From: CAG-390 sp045644325
Lineage (GTDB): Bacteria > Bacillota > Clostridia > Oscillospirales > CAG-272
DNA length: 52,422 nucleotides
Reading direction: 5' to 3'
NCBI GenBank assembly: GCA_045644325.1
Contig: JAZRGT010000092.1
Span: 1 to 52,422, forward strand
Below the pieces are notes generated by a model. It was not told the origin of the DNA. It saw only the letters and a list, made by a program, of their open reading frames with translations, and did no database searches. The position numbers and the translations under genes were made by a program. Every line of letters begins with the position of its first letter. Position 1 is the stretch's first letter. This document shows, piece after piece, positions 8,478-15,423 of this stretch.

Positions 8478-8648
8478 TAAAGAAACTTTTCTCGAAAAGT
8501 TTCTTTAGCAGAGCTCGAGACGGAGTCTCGATTTAATGCGAGAGCTCCAGCTCTCGCTACCGTGCTTCAAAAATACGAAGCTCCGCTTCGGATTTTTGGA
8601 CAGAGTCAATACTTCCCGACTGTAGGGAAGTATTGCGCTCTGTCACCC
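8478..8648. repeat. Five-hairpin element, copy 1
   Basis: About 170 bp just downstream of pyrD. Successive dyads are CTAAAGAAACTTTT...AAAAGTTTCTTTAG, CTCGAGAC..GTCTCGA, GCGAGAGC..GCTCTCGC, CAAAAATACGAAG..CTTCGGATTTTTG, and an outer ACAGAG...CTCTGT stem enclosing ACTTCCC..GGGAAGT. The same order, with compensating changes in the arms, occurs at 52188-52352 after rnmV. No long T-run follows, so it is not a simple terminator. Confidence 0.8.
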
Positions 8649-8733
8649 CCGCGCTCAATGATATTACAGCAATAAAGTGAATGAACGGAAGTTTTTTCAC
8701 AAGTTAACTAAAATTTCACGCTTGTCGTTCGTG

Positions 8734-8995
8734 CAGTACAGACTCCGATCTCCTCCTCCACCACGGCCGTGGTCCCCCTTCCCCGCTGGGGAAGGCTTAT
8801 TGAGAGTCACGCTTTGCTTGTCTAAATAATGTTTAGTGCAAATATTAAATGCGGTTGAAATGTTAGGTTGAGGTTTAAGTTATTTTTATAAAACTTCACC
8901 TCTATAATCAATGTTCGCAGTTGCCTAATAAGCCTTCCCCAGCGGGGAAGGTGGCAGCCGAAGGCTGACGGATGAGGAGATCGCCGTTTGTACTG
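8734..8995. mobile_element. 262-bp inverted-repeat element (TTCCCCGCTGGGGAA type)
   Basis: The ends start CAGTACA / TGTACTG and share CGATCTCCTC, followed by a hairpin that differs between the two ends (CCACGGCCGTGG on the left, CAGCCGAAGGCTG on the right), then CTTCCCCGCTGGGGAAGG and CTTATT. The roughly 130-bp AT-rich core has no ORF. The ends belong to the same modular family as 32500-32894 and are related in layout to the ends of 1850-2669. Confidence 0.7.
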
Positions 8996-9081
8996 TATGA
9001 TGGACAGGGCTCAAGTTTTTATCTGCGGATTCCCCACTTTCTACCTGCTTTTTAATTTATGATTAATAAAGGAAAAAAGAA

Positions 9082-9549
9082 ATGAAAAAGGCAATGAAAA
9101 TTATTGTTGCCCCAATGATGATATTGTTGTTATGCGCAAATCTTACAGGATGTTTGTTCTTGTATATGGACTTTGAAGATGATGCGACGGTTGCTTTATC
9201 AACATCAATCGATGAAAGTACCGTGCCCAATATATTCTTCAATGATACCACCGTGGTAAATGAGCCAATAGATGAAGCAACCCAGCAACTACACGAAACA
9301 ACAATTGCAAAATCTTTATTTGGTCTAACAGAAAAAGAAATCGAAGCTATCGAAGAAATAATTAGCAAGTCGTATGTCAGTACGCCCTATACATTGGATG
9401 ATATATCGGAAATCTCTCGATTGGGTTACGACAAAATGTATGTGGAAGGTCAATGGGTGGAAAATACTCAAATAATTGAATATAAAGTTATCTATAAAAA
9501 TGGAGAAACACAAATAATATCTATTAACAAAATAATGTTAGAAGATTAA
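9082..9549 (+). CDS. Small hypothetical lipoprotein
   Basis: 155 aa. A signal peptide with lipobox LTGC (C24) predicts export and lipid attachment to the outer face of the membrane. A Thr/Asp/Glu-rich linker follows to about residue 75, then a compact region of about 80 residues without a family I recognise. AAGGA precedes the ATG. It is more AT-rich than the flanking pyr genes and sits between pyrD and pyrF after two repeat elements, so it is probably a passenger rather than a pyrimidine gene. Confidence 0.75.
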   Translation: MKKAMKIIVAPMMILLLCANLTGCLFLYMDFEDDATVALSTSIDESTVPNIFFNDTTVVNEPIDEATQQLHETTIAKSLFGLTEKEIEAIEEIISKSYVSTPYTLDDISEISRLGYDKMYVEGQWVENTQIIEYKVIYKNGETQIISINKIMLED

Positions 9550-9605
9550 TTAAAACGCCAAAAGCGTCATAACTCGTAAAAAATAATTTTTAAGGAGATA
9601 TAAAA

Positions 9606-10310
9606 ATGGGAAAAGACGTAATCATTGCTTGTGATTTTGACTCGAAGGAAAAGGTGTTTTCCTTCCTCCAGAAGTTCGAGGGCGAGGAAAGAAAGCCCTT
9701 CGTAAAGATCGGTATGGAGCTTTACTATGCCGAGGGTCCCGAGATCGTCCGCGAGATCAAGCGCCGCGGCCACAAGATCTTCCTTGACCTCAAGCTCCAC
9801 GATATCCCCAACACGGTAAAGAAGTCGATGGCAGTACTCTCCCGCCTCGACGTTGATATGACCAACCTCCACGCGGCAGGTACGGGCAGAATGATGGAAG
9901 CCGCAATCGAGGGTCTGACCCGCGAGGACGGCACCCGCCCCATCCTTATCGCAGTAACCCAGCTCACCTCCACCGACGAGGAGACCATGAAGGAAGACCT
10001 TCTCATCAATGAGCCGATCGATAAGGTCGTTATGCACTACGCATCGGTTGCAAAGAGATCGGGTCTCGACGGCGTTGTTTGCTCTCCCCTCGAGGCAGGC
10101 AAGGTACACGACACCTGCGGCCGTGATTTCGTAACCGTAACCCCCGGCGTTCGTTTCGCAGACGGCGACATCGGCGACCAGAAGAGAGTTATGACCCCCG
10201 CAGCTGCGAAGGAGATCGGATCGGACTACATCGTAGTAGGACGCCCCATCACCGCGGCAGAGGATCCCGTTGCGGCATATCGTAGATGTGTTGCGGAGTT
10301 CTGCGACTGA
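9606..10310 (+). CDS. pyrF: Orotidine-5'-phosphate decarboxylase PyrF
   Basis: 234 aa class I enzyme converting OMP to UMP. The catalytic signature DLKLHDIPNT lies at residues 61-70 (K63 and the neighbouring aspartates form the Asp-Lys-Asp network). CDF near the N-terminus and the phosphate-binding TPGVRFADG and VVGRPI segments are present. AAGGAG lies 7-8 nt before the ATG. A heptamer-array element begins 5 nt after the stop and separates it from pyrE. Confidence 0.95.
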   Translation: MGKDVIIACDFDSKEKVFSFLQKFEGEERKPFVKIGMELYYAEGPEIVREIKRRGHKIFLDLKLHDIPNTVKKSMAVLSRLDVDMTNLHAAGTGRMMEAAIEGLTREDGTRPILIAVTQLTSTDEETMKEDLLINEPIDKVVMHYASVAKRSGLDGVVCSPLEAGKVHDTCGRDFVTVTPGVRFADGDIGDQKRVMTPAAAKEIGSDYIVVGRPITAAEDPVAAYRRCVAEFCD

Positions 10311-10314
10311 CGAA

Positions 10315-10845
10315 GTAGTGCAGAGTGCAGAATGCAGAGTGCAGAGTTAAGGTGAATTTCCTCGCTTTGCTCGGAAATTTTCATTAAATAAAGTTGCATA
10401 GAGGATGGATATGGGAAAATCAATTGTTAAAGATAAAAGCTTTGATTTTGCTGTCAGAATTGTAAAACTCTGTCGGTATCTTCGTGAGGAGAAAAAAGAG
10501 TTTATTTTATCAAAACAACTGGTGAGAAGCGGTACAAGCATTGGTGCAAACATAAGCGAAGCTCAAAGAGGGCAGACCAAACCTGATTTTTATGCAAAGA
10601 TAGCGATAGCATTGAAAGAAGCAAGTGAAACGGAATATTGGATTCGTCTTTTATATGCAACCGACTATATAAATAACAAGGAATTTTCAAGCCTGCATTC
10701 CGACATTAACGAAATAATATCCCTTTTAGTTGCAATTTGCAATTCAAAAGATAAAAACCAAAACGAATTATAATAAAATTATTTTTCGCCCCCGGCGAAA
10801 AATTACCATAACTCTGCACTCTGCATTCTGCACTCTGCACTGTTA
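10315..10845. mobile_element. Heptamer-array element H1 carrying an S23-like gene
   Basis: The left end (10315-10380) has heptamers of the GCAGAGT type, then TTAAGGTGAATTTCC and a short hairpin. The right end (10782-10845) has hairpin TTTTTCGCC..GGCGAAAA, TTACCATA, then ACTCTGC-type heptamers. Read in the same sense, both arrays are ACTCTGC, ACTCTGC, ATTCTGC, ACTCTGC, so even the variant third unit is shared. The ends could pair as a long stem around the enclosed gene. Confidence 0.75.
10411..10773 (+). CDS. Four-helix-bundle protein, S23/IVP family, copy 1
   Basis: 120 aa of the 23S rRNA intervening-sequence protein family, seen from SFDFAVRIVKL, RSGTSIGANISEAQRGQ and FYAKIAIALKEASETEYW. 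Family members are small basic helical bundles encoded inside 23S rRNA intervening sequences of some bacteria, and are related to the Avd proteins of diversity-generating retroelements. This one is not in rRNA but inside a stem-closed repeat between pyrF and pyrE. GAGG (10401-10404) favours ATG 10411 over 10405. Copy 2 is at 41690. Function unknown; nucleic-acid binding is a family-based inference. Confidence 0.85.
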   Translation: MGKSIVKDKSFDFAVRIVKLCRYLREEKKEFILSKQLVRSGTSIGANISEAQRGQTKPDFYAKIAIALKEASETEYWIRLLYATDYINNKEFSSLHSDINEIISLLVAICNSKDKNQNEL

Positions 10846-10882
10846 TGCCCAACAAAATACAGAAGGAGAAATTATACTAACC

Positions 10883-11536
10883 ATGGAAGCTTACAAGATA
10901 GAATTTATTCAGTTCCTCGAGTCCGCCGGCGTTCTCAAGTTCGGCGATTTCACCGCTAAGAGCGGACGCAAGATCCCCTATTTCATCAACGCAGGTATGA
11001 TCAAGACCGGCGACGATATCGCTAAGCTCGGCGAGTTCTATGCAAAGGCATATTTCGAGAAGCTCGGCGCAAAGAAGGCAGTTCTTTACGGCCCCGCGTA
11101 CAAGGGCATCTCTCTCTCGGTTTCCGCCGCAGTTGCGCTCTCGAAGAACGACCTCAACGTGCCCTTCTTCTTCAACCGTAAGGAAGTCAAGGACCACGGC
11201 GAGGGCGGTGTATTCGTAGGTTACGTTCCCCAGCCCGGCGAGGAGATCGTTATCATCGAGGACGTTATCACCGCGGGCACCGCGATCCGCGAGAGTATGG
11301 AGATCCTCTCCCACCTCGAGGGCGTAAAGGTTGCCGCTACCTTCATCATGGTCGACCGCAAGGAAAAGGGTCAGGGTGAAAAGGGCGCAATGCAGGAGAT
11401 CGAGGAGCAGTTCGGCTTCCCCGTATACTCGATCGTTGACGTTTACGACATCATCGAGTACCTCGAGGCTGACGAGAAGAACGCAGAAAACGTAGAGCGT
11501 ATTAAGAATTATCTTAAGGTTAACGGTGCAAAATGA
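10883..11536 (+). CDS. pyrE: Orotate phosphoribosyltransferase PyrE
   Basis: 217 aa, type I phosphoribosyltransferase fold, joining orotate to PRPP to give OMP. The PRPP-binding loop VIIEDVITAGTA is at residues 123-134, and the flexible-loop region RKEVKDHGEGG is at about 99-109. The ATG at 10883 is preceded by AAGGAG; in-frame sequence upstream reads through the heptamer repeat and is not credible coding. The stop overlaps the pyrB start as ATGA, so translation is coupled. Confidence 0.95.
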   Translation: MEAYKIEFIQFLESAGVLKFGDFTAKSGRKIPYFINAGMIKTGDDIAKLGEFYAKAYFEKLGAKKAVLYGPAYKGISLSVSAAVALSKNDLNVPFFFNRKEVKDHGEGGVFVGYVPQPGEEIVIIEDVITAGTAIRESMEILSHLEGVKVAATFIMVDRKEKGQGEKGAMQEIEEQFGFPVYSIVDVYDIIEYLEADEKNAENVERIKNYLKVNGAK

Positions 11537-12600
11537 GAAGTCTGATTGATATTTTTGACCTCAGCGTAGAGGAAGTCGGCGCACTTCTTGCCACCGCCGA
11601 CGATATTATCGCCAATCCCGCGAAGTACGCGACCGCTTGCCACGGCAAGAAGATCGCTACCCTCTTCTTCGAGCCGTCCACCAGAACCCGTCTTTCCTTT
11701 GAGGCGGCAATGATCGAGCTCGGCGGAAACGTGCTCGGCTTTGAGGCGGGCGGAAACTCCTCGTCCTCGAAGGGCGAGAGCGTTGCGGACACCGCGCGCG
11801 TCGTTTCCTGCTATGCCGATATTATCGCAATGCGCCATCCCCTCGCGGGCTCGGCTTACGTTGCATCGAAGAATGCTTCGATCCCCGTTATCAACGCGGG
11901 CGACGGCTCGCACAGCCACCCGACCCAGACCCTTGCCGACCTCTGCACCATCCATCGCCACAAGGGCAAGTTCGACGGTCTGACCGTCGGCTTCTGCGGC
12001 GACCTCAAGTACGGCAGAACGGTTCACTCGCTCATTCAGGCGCTCTCGCGCTACACGGGCATCAAGATCGTGCTGATCTCCCCGAAGGAGCTGAAGCTGC
12101 CCGAGTACGTCAAGAACGAGACTATCAAGGCGAACGGTATGGAATATTACGAGACCGAGTCTATGACCGAGGTCATCGGCGAGCTCGACGTTCTCTATAT
12201 GACAAGAATCCAGCACGAGCGTTTCGCAAGCGAGGAGGAATATCTCCGCCTCAAGGACAGCTACATACTCGATATGGCAAAGATGGATCTCGCAAAGAGC
12301 GATCTCATCGTTCTCCATCCGCTGCCCCGCGTAAACGAGATCTCGACCGCGGTCGATAAGGATCCCCGCGCGTGCTATTTCGAGCAGGTACTTAACGCAA
12401 AATATATGAGAATGGCGCTCATTCTCAAGCTGCTTGCAGAAAAGGATTGCGACGCTCCCGAGGAGACGGGCGAGTATCGCACAGACCTCGTCTGCGACAA
12501 CAAGGGCTGTATCGTCACAACGGAGCAGGAGCTTCCCCACCTCTTCCGCAAGGGCGTGGACGGAAAGTACAGATGTCTGTATTGTGAGCATAGAGATTAA
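11533..12600 (+). CDS. pyrB: Aspartate carbamoyltransferase with C-terminal PyrI-type zinc domain (PyrB fusion)
   Basis: 355 aa, about 45 longer than a plain catalytic chain. The catalytic part has the carbamoyl-phosphate loop STRTR (49-53) and HPTQTL (129-134). The last ~40 residues carry C321-X4-C326-X21-C348-X2-C351, matching the structural zinc site of the regulatory chain PyrI. The nucleotide-binding allosteric domain of PyrI is missing. The fused zinc domain probably holds the trimer or its contacts without giving classical CTP control. From memory, similar fusions occur in Thermotoga and spirochaetes. It overlaps pyrE by 4 nt. Confidence 0.93.
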   Translation: MRSLIDIFDLSVEEVGALLATADDIIANPAKYATACHGKKIATLFFEPSTRTRLSFEAAMIELGGNVLGFEAGGNSSSSKGESVADTARVVSCYADIIAMRHPLAGSAYVASKNASIPVINAGDGSHSHPTQTLADLCTIHRHKGKFDGLTVGFCGDLKYGRTVHSLIQALSRYTGIKIVLISPKELKLPEYVKNETIKANGMEYYETESMTEVIGELDVLYMTRIQHERFASEEEYLRLKDSYILDMAKMDLAKSDLIVLHPLPRVNEISTAVDKDPRACYFEQVLNAKYMRMALILKLLAEKDCDAPEETGEYRTDLVCDNKGCIVTTEQELPHLFRKGVDGKYRCLYCEHRD

Positions 12601-12615
12601 ATGCTTTGCAGATGT

Positions 12616-12922
12616 AAAGTGCAGAATGCAGAGTGCAGAGTGCAGAGTTAAGGTAAATTTTCGCGGAGCGAAAATTACAGATCTATAATTTTGTGCTGTG
12701 CTGATAAGATTTTGTGCTCTGCGAAAACGTAATGAATAAATATATAAACTCGGATATGATGAAGCAAAGCATCATATCCGAGTTTTTTATCTTCGGCATT
12801 GCATTATCCCTTTCAATAAAGGGTTATCAACACCAAATTAAATTATCGCACAATCCGATTTTCGAGCAAAGCGAGAAAATCTTCCTTCATTCTGCATTCT
12901 GCATTCTTCATTCTGCATTTTT
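12616..12922. mobile_element. Heptamer-array element H2 (no gene)
   Basis: Left heptamers GCAGAAT/GCAGAGT followed by TTAAGGTAAATTTTCGC and GCGAAAATT; right GATTTTCG..CGAGAAAATC, TTCC, then ATTCTGC-type heptamers. The core holds a strong hairpin, AACTCGGATATGATG..CATCATATCCGAGTT, at 12747-12788 followed by six T, which can terminate transcription after pyrB. The core motif TTTTGTGCTGTG recurs in the element at 37420. Confidence 0.7.
12747..12790 (+). terminator. Rho-independent terminator downstream of pyrB (inside repeat H2)
   Basis: A stem of about 18 bp, ACTCGGATATGATG paired with CATCATATCCGAGT, followed by T6. It is the first convincing terminator after the start of the pyr cluster. Confidence 0.7.
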
Positions 12923-12944
12923 TGCTCACCGTCGCAAAAAGTAC

Positions 12945-12973
12945 TTGACAAACTCCCAAAAATATGCTATGAT
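12945..12973 (+). promoter_or_regulatory. Promoter for the 13004 lipoprotein
   Basis: TTGACA (12945-12950), 17 bp, TATGAT (12968-12973). It lies just beyond the right end of repeat H2. Confidence 0.78.
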
Positions 12974-13003
12974 ACAGTTATCAACTTCTAAGGAGATTCT
13001 GAA

Positions 13004-13381
13004 ATGAAAAAGACGACCTTTAAGCTCGCGGCAGTTATGCTTGCTATGCTTATGATGACCTGCATCTTCGCCTCCTGCGGTAAGAAGCTTGCGGGATCCT
13101 ACCAATCGGATGCGACTTTTCTCGGTCAGGGTATGAACGTAATTTATACCTTCAAGGGAAGCAAGTTCGAGGCTACGAATAAGATCACCTTCCTCGGTAA
13201 GGTAACCTCCGATGCGGTAACGGGTACTTATGAGATCGTAGAAAACGCAGACGGCTCGATGGAAATTACTCTTGATTTTGACGAAGAGACCGGAGTTTTC
13301 GAAGACGGTACTTACACCTTCTCCGAGGGCGAGGGCTTTATCAAGATCGCGGGAGTAACCTATTCCCAGCTCGAAAGATAA
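13004..13381 (+). CDS. Small lipoprotein, hypothetical
   Basis: 125 aa with a signal peptide and lipobox FASC (C25). The mature ~100 residues are rich in alternating beta-type segments with a G-T-Y-E pattern, typical of small beta-barrel or DUF5640-like lipid-anchored proteins; I cannot assign a family firmly. It has its own promoter and a strong terminator, so it is monocistronic. Confidence 0.8.
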   Translation: MKKTTFKLAAVMLAMLMMTCIFASCGKKLAGSYQSDATFLGQGMNVIYTFKGSKFEATNKITFLGKVTSDAVTGTYEIVENADGSMEITLDFDEETGVFEDGTYTFSEGEGFIKIAGVTYSQLER

Positions 13382-13400
13382 AAAGATAAGCTGAAAATAT

Positions 13401-13443
13401 ACGCCGACACACCGAAATGACGGTTGTGTCGGCGTTTTTTTCT
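13401..13443 (+). terminator. Rho-independent terminator after the 13004 lipoprotein
   Basis: Stem ACGCCGACACA paired with TGTGTCGGCGT, followed by an uninterrupted T-run. Confidence 0.9.
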
Positions 13444-13451
13444 TTTTTATC

Positions 13452-13480
13452 TTTACATCGACGGAAAAATGTGGTATACT
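13452..13480 (+). promoter_or_regulatory. Promoter for the ABC sugar transporter operon
   Basis: TTTACA (13452-13457), 17 bp, TATACT (13475-13480). The leader is about 185 nt and is mostly the dispersed repeat at 13498-13641. Confidence 0.6.
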
Positions 13481-13497
13481 TATTATGTATTTTTATC

Positions 13498-13641
13498 CAA
13501 TTGTAAAACTGCGTTTTACAATTGATCCCGCGCGCTTATCGCCGCTTGCCAAAATCGAGGATTTTGGCAGCTCCCCTCGGCGCGCGAACTTGCTTTGCTC
13601 GTTTTGAAGGTGTTTTTTGGGCGGCAAAGCCGTCCAAAAAA
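13498..13641. repeat. Dispersed multi-hairpin repeat, copy 2
   Basis: 144 bp, the reverse-complement homologue of 386-531. It begins CAATTGTAAAAC..GTTTTACAATTG, continues with CCAAAATC..GATTTTGG and ends TTTTTTGG..CCAAAAAA. Loops differ from copy 1 while the arms still pair (for example GGGCGG/CCGTCC against TCGGTGG/CCGACGA), which indicates the structure is kept. Confidence 0.85.
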
Positions 13642-13673
13642 CGCATCTAATTATAATTTTGGGAGGTTAGGTT

Positions 13674-14564
13674 ATGAAAAACAATAACCTGAAGGCGTGG
13701 CTGTATCTCTTACCCGCCATTCTTTTCCTCGGCGTATTTATGGTCTATCCGCTCGTCGACGTGTTTATCTACTCCTTCGAGGAGGGCTACAACTCGGCAT
13801 CGCAGACCTTTTTCGGCACGGGAATTTATAACTATCAGTACATACTGCGCGACCCCTATTTCCTGCAGGCGGTGAAGAATACCTTTATTCTCGTTATCAT
13901 CACCGTACCTGTATCGACGGGGCTGTCGCTTCTCATATCCGTCGCGCTTGCGTCGATCGAAAAGCTGCGCAAGCTATTCCAGACGGTATATTTTCTCCCC
14001 TACGTCACCAACACCCTCGCCGTCGGACTTGTTTTTATGATCCTTTTCAAGAAAACGGCGTACACCGACGGTATGGTAAATCTGCTGATCAACCTCTTCG
14101 GTGGTCAGTCCGTTGACTTCATCGACGGACCGTATTGGGCGAAGATGCTCGTCCTCTGCATCTACACCGTATGGATCGTAATGCCGTTTAAGATCCTGAT
14201 ACTGACGAGCGCGCTTGCATCGGTCAATCAGAATTATTACGATGCCGCGCGAGTTGACGGTACGACAAGGTGGCGAATGTTCACGAAGATCACGCTCCCG
14301 ATGATCTCGCCCACGGTCTTTTACCTTATCATCACGGGCTTTATCGGCGCGTTCAAGGCGTATAGCGACGCCGTTGCCCTCTTTGGCACCGACCTCAACA
14401 CCGCGAAGATGAATACCATCGTCGGCTACGTTTACGATATGCTCTACGGCACGGGCGGCGGCTTCCCGTCCTATGCCTCCGCCGCGGCGATTGTTCTCTT
14501 TGTCATCGTTCTGACCATAACGTGCATCAATCTGCTCATCAGCAAGAAGCACGTTCATTATTGA
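13674..14564 (+). CDS. ABC sugar transporter permease, MalF/UgpA type
   Basis: 296 aa integral membrane protein with six predicted helices, the first at about residues 8-30. The EAA loop that docks the ATPase is DAARVDGTTRWRMF near residue 190, followed by LPMISP. GGAGG is 7 nt before the ATG. It forms an operon with the second permease (14-nt gap) and a binding lipoprotein. No ATPase is encoded nearby, so it probably shares a general MsmK-type ATPase. The substrate is likely a carbohydrate or glycerophosphodiester. Confidence 0.9.
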   Translation: MKNNNLKAWLYLLPAILFLGVFMVYPLVDVFIYSFEEGYNSASQTFFGTGIYNYQYILRDPYFLQAVKNTFILVIITVPVSTGLSLLISVALASIEKLRKLFQTVYFLPYVTNTLAVGLVFMILFKKTAYTDGMVNLLINLFGGQSVDFIDGPYWAKMLVLCIYTVWIVMPFKILILTSALASVNQNYYDAARVDGTTRWRMFTKITLPMISPTVFYLIITGFIGAFKAYSDAVALFGTDLNTAKMNTIVGYVYDMLYGTGGGFPSYASAAAIVLFVIVLTITCINLLISKKHVHY

Positions 14565-14577
14565 GAGGGGGAGAAAA

Positions 14578-15423
14578 ATGAAAGAAAAAACTTTCGGCAA
14601 GAAGCTGCTCAAAACTGCGGTCTACGCGATGCTCGTCTTCTGGGCGCTCGTCGTGCTTTTCCCCTTTTATTGGATGCTTCTGACCTCGATCAAGAGCTAC
14701 GGCTCGTATAACGCCGAGTTTATACCGAAATTCTTCACGCTCTCGCCTACGTTTGAGAACTACGCTTCCGCGTTTTCCGCAGTTCCGCTCGCAAAATACT
14801 TCCTCAACACCGTAATTTTCACCGTAGCAACCACCGCGCTGATGCTCGTTATCGCGATCCCCTCGGCGTACGCATTCGCAAGACTTGAATTCAAGGGCAA
14901 AAATCTGCTCTTCCTTTCCTTCCTCGCGCTTATGATGATCCCGACCGAGCTTGTCGTTATCACGAATTTCACCACGGTCACGAATCTCGAAATGCGAAAT
15001 ACCTTCGGGGGACTCATTCTTCCGTCGGCGGCGTCTGTTTTCTACATTTATCTCTTGAAGGAAAACTTCGAGCAGGTGCCGAACGAGCTTTATCTTGCCG
15101 CAAAGGTTGACGGAACGACCGATTTCAAGTATCTGATGAAGGTTCTCGTTCCCATCTGCCGTCCCACGGTCGTCACCGTGACGATACTTAAAGTCATCGA
15201 GTGCTGGAACTCCTACGTCTGGCCGCGACTGATCACCGACAATCCCGCATATTATCTTGTTTCAAACGGCATTCAGGAGATCCGCGAGAACGGCTTCGGA
15301 CGCGAAAACATCCCCGCGATGATGGCGGCTGTCGTTGTTATCTCGCTCCCGCTGATCGTTCTGTTCCTCATCTTCCGCAATAAGATCATGGCGGGCGTTG
15401 CGAGAGGAGGTACAAAGGGATGA
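14578..15423 (+). CDS. ABC sugar transporter permease, MalG/UgpE type
   Basis: 281 aa, six predicted membrane helices (the first at about 13-33). The EAA loop LAAKVDGTTDFKYLMKV lies near residue 172. It is the partner of the preceding permease. Its stop overlaps the start of the binding-protein gene as ATGA, so translation is coupled. Confidence 0.9.
   Translation: MKEKTFGKKLLKTAVYAMLVFWALVVLFPFYWMLLTSIKSYGSYNAEFIPKFFTLSPTFENYASAFSAVPLAKYFLNTVIFTVATTALMLVIAIPSAYAFARLEFKGKNLLFLSFLALMMIPTELVVITNFTTVTNLEMRNTFGGLILPSAASVFYIYLLKENFEQVPNELYLAAKVDGTTDFKYLMKVLVPICRPTVVTVTILKVIECWNSYVWPRLITDNPAYYLVSNGIQEIRENGFGRENIPAMMAAVVVISLPLIVLFLIFRNKIMAGVARGGTKG

Noticed and set aside
10411..10773. Avd component of a diversity-generating retroelement
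   Set aside because: The four-helix-bundle protein resembles Avd, but there is no reverse transcriptase, template repeat or variable repeat near either copy.
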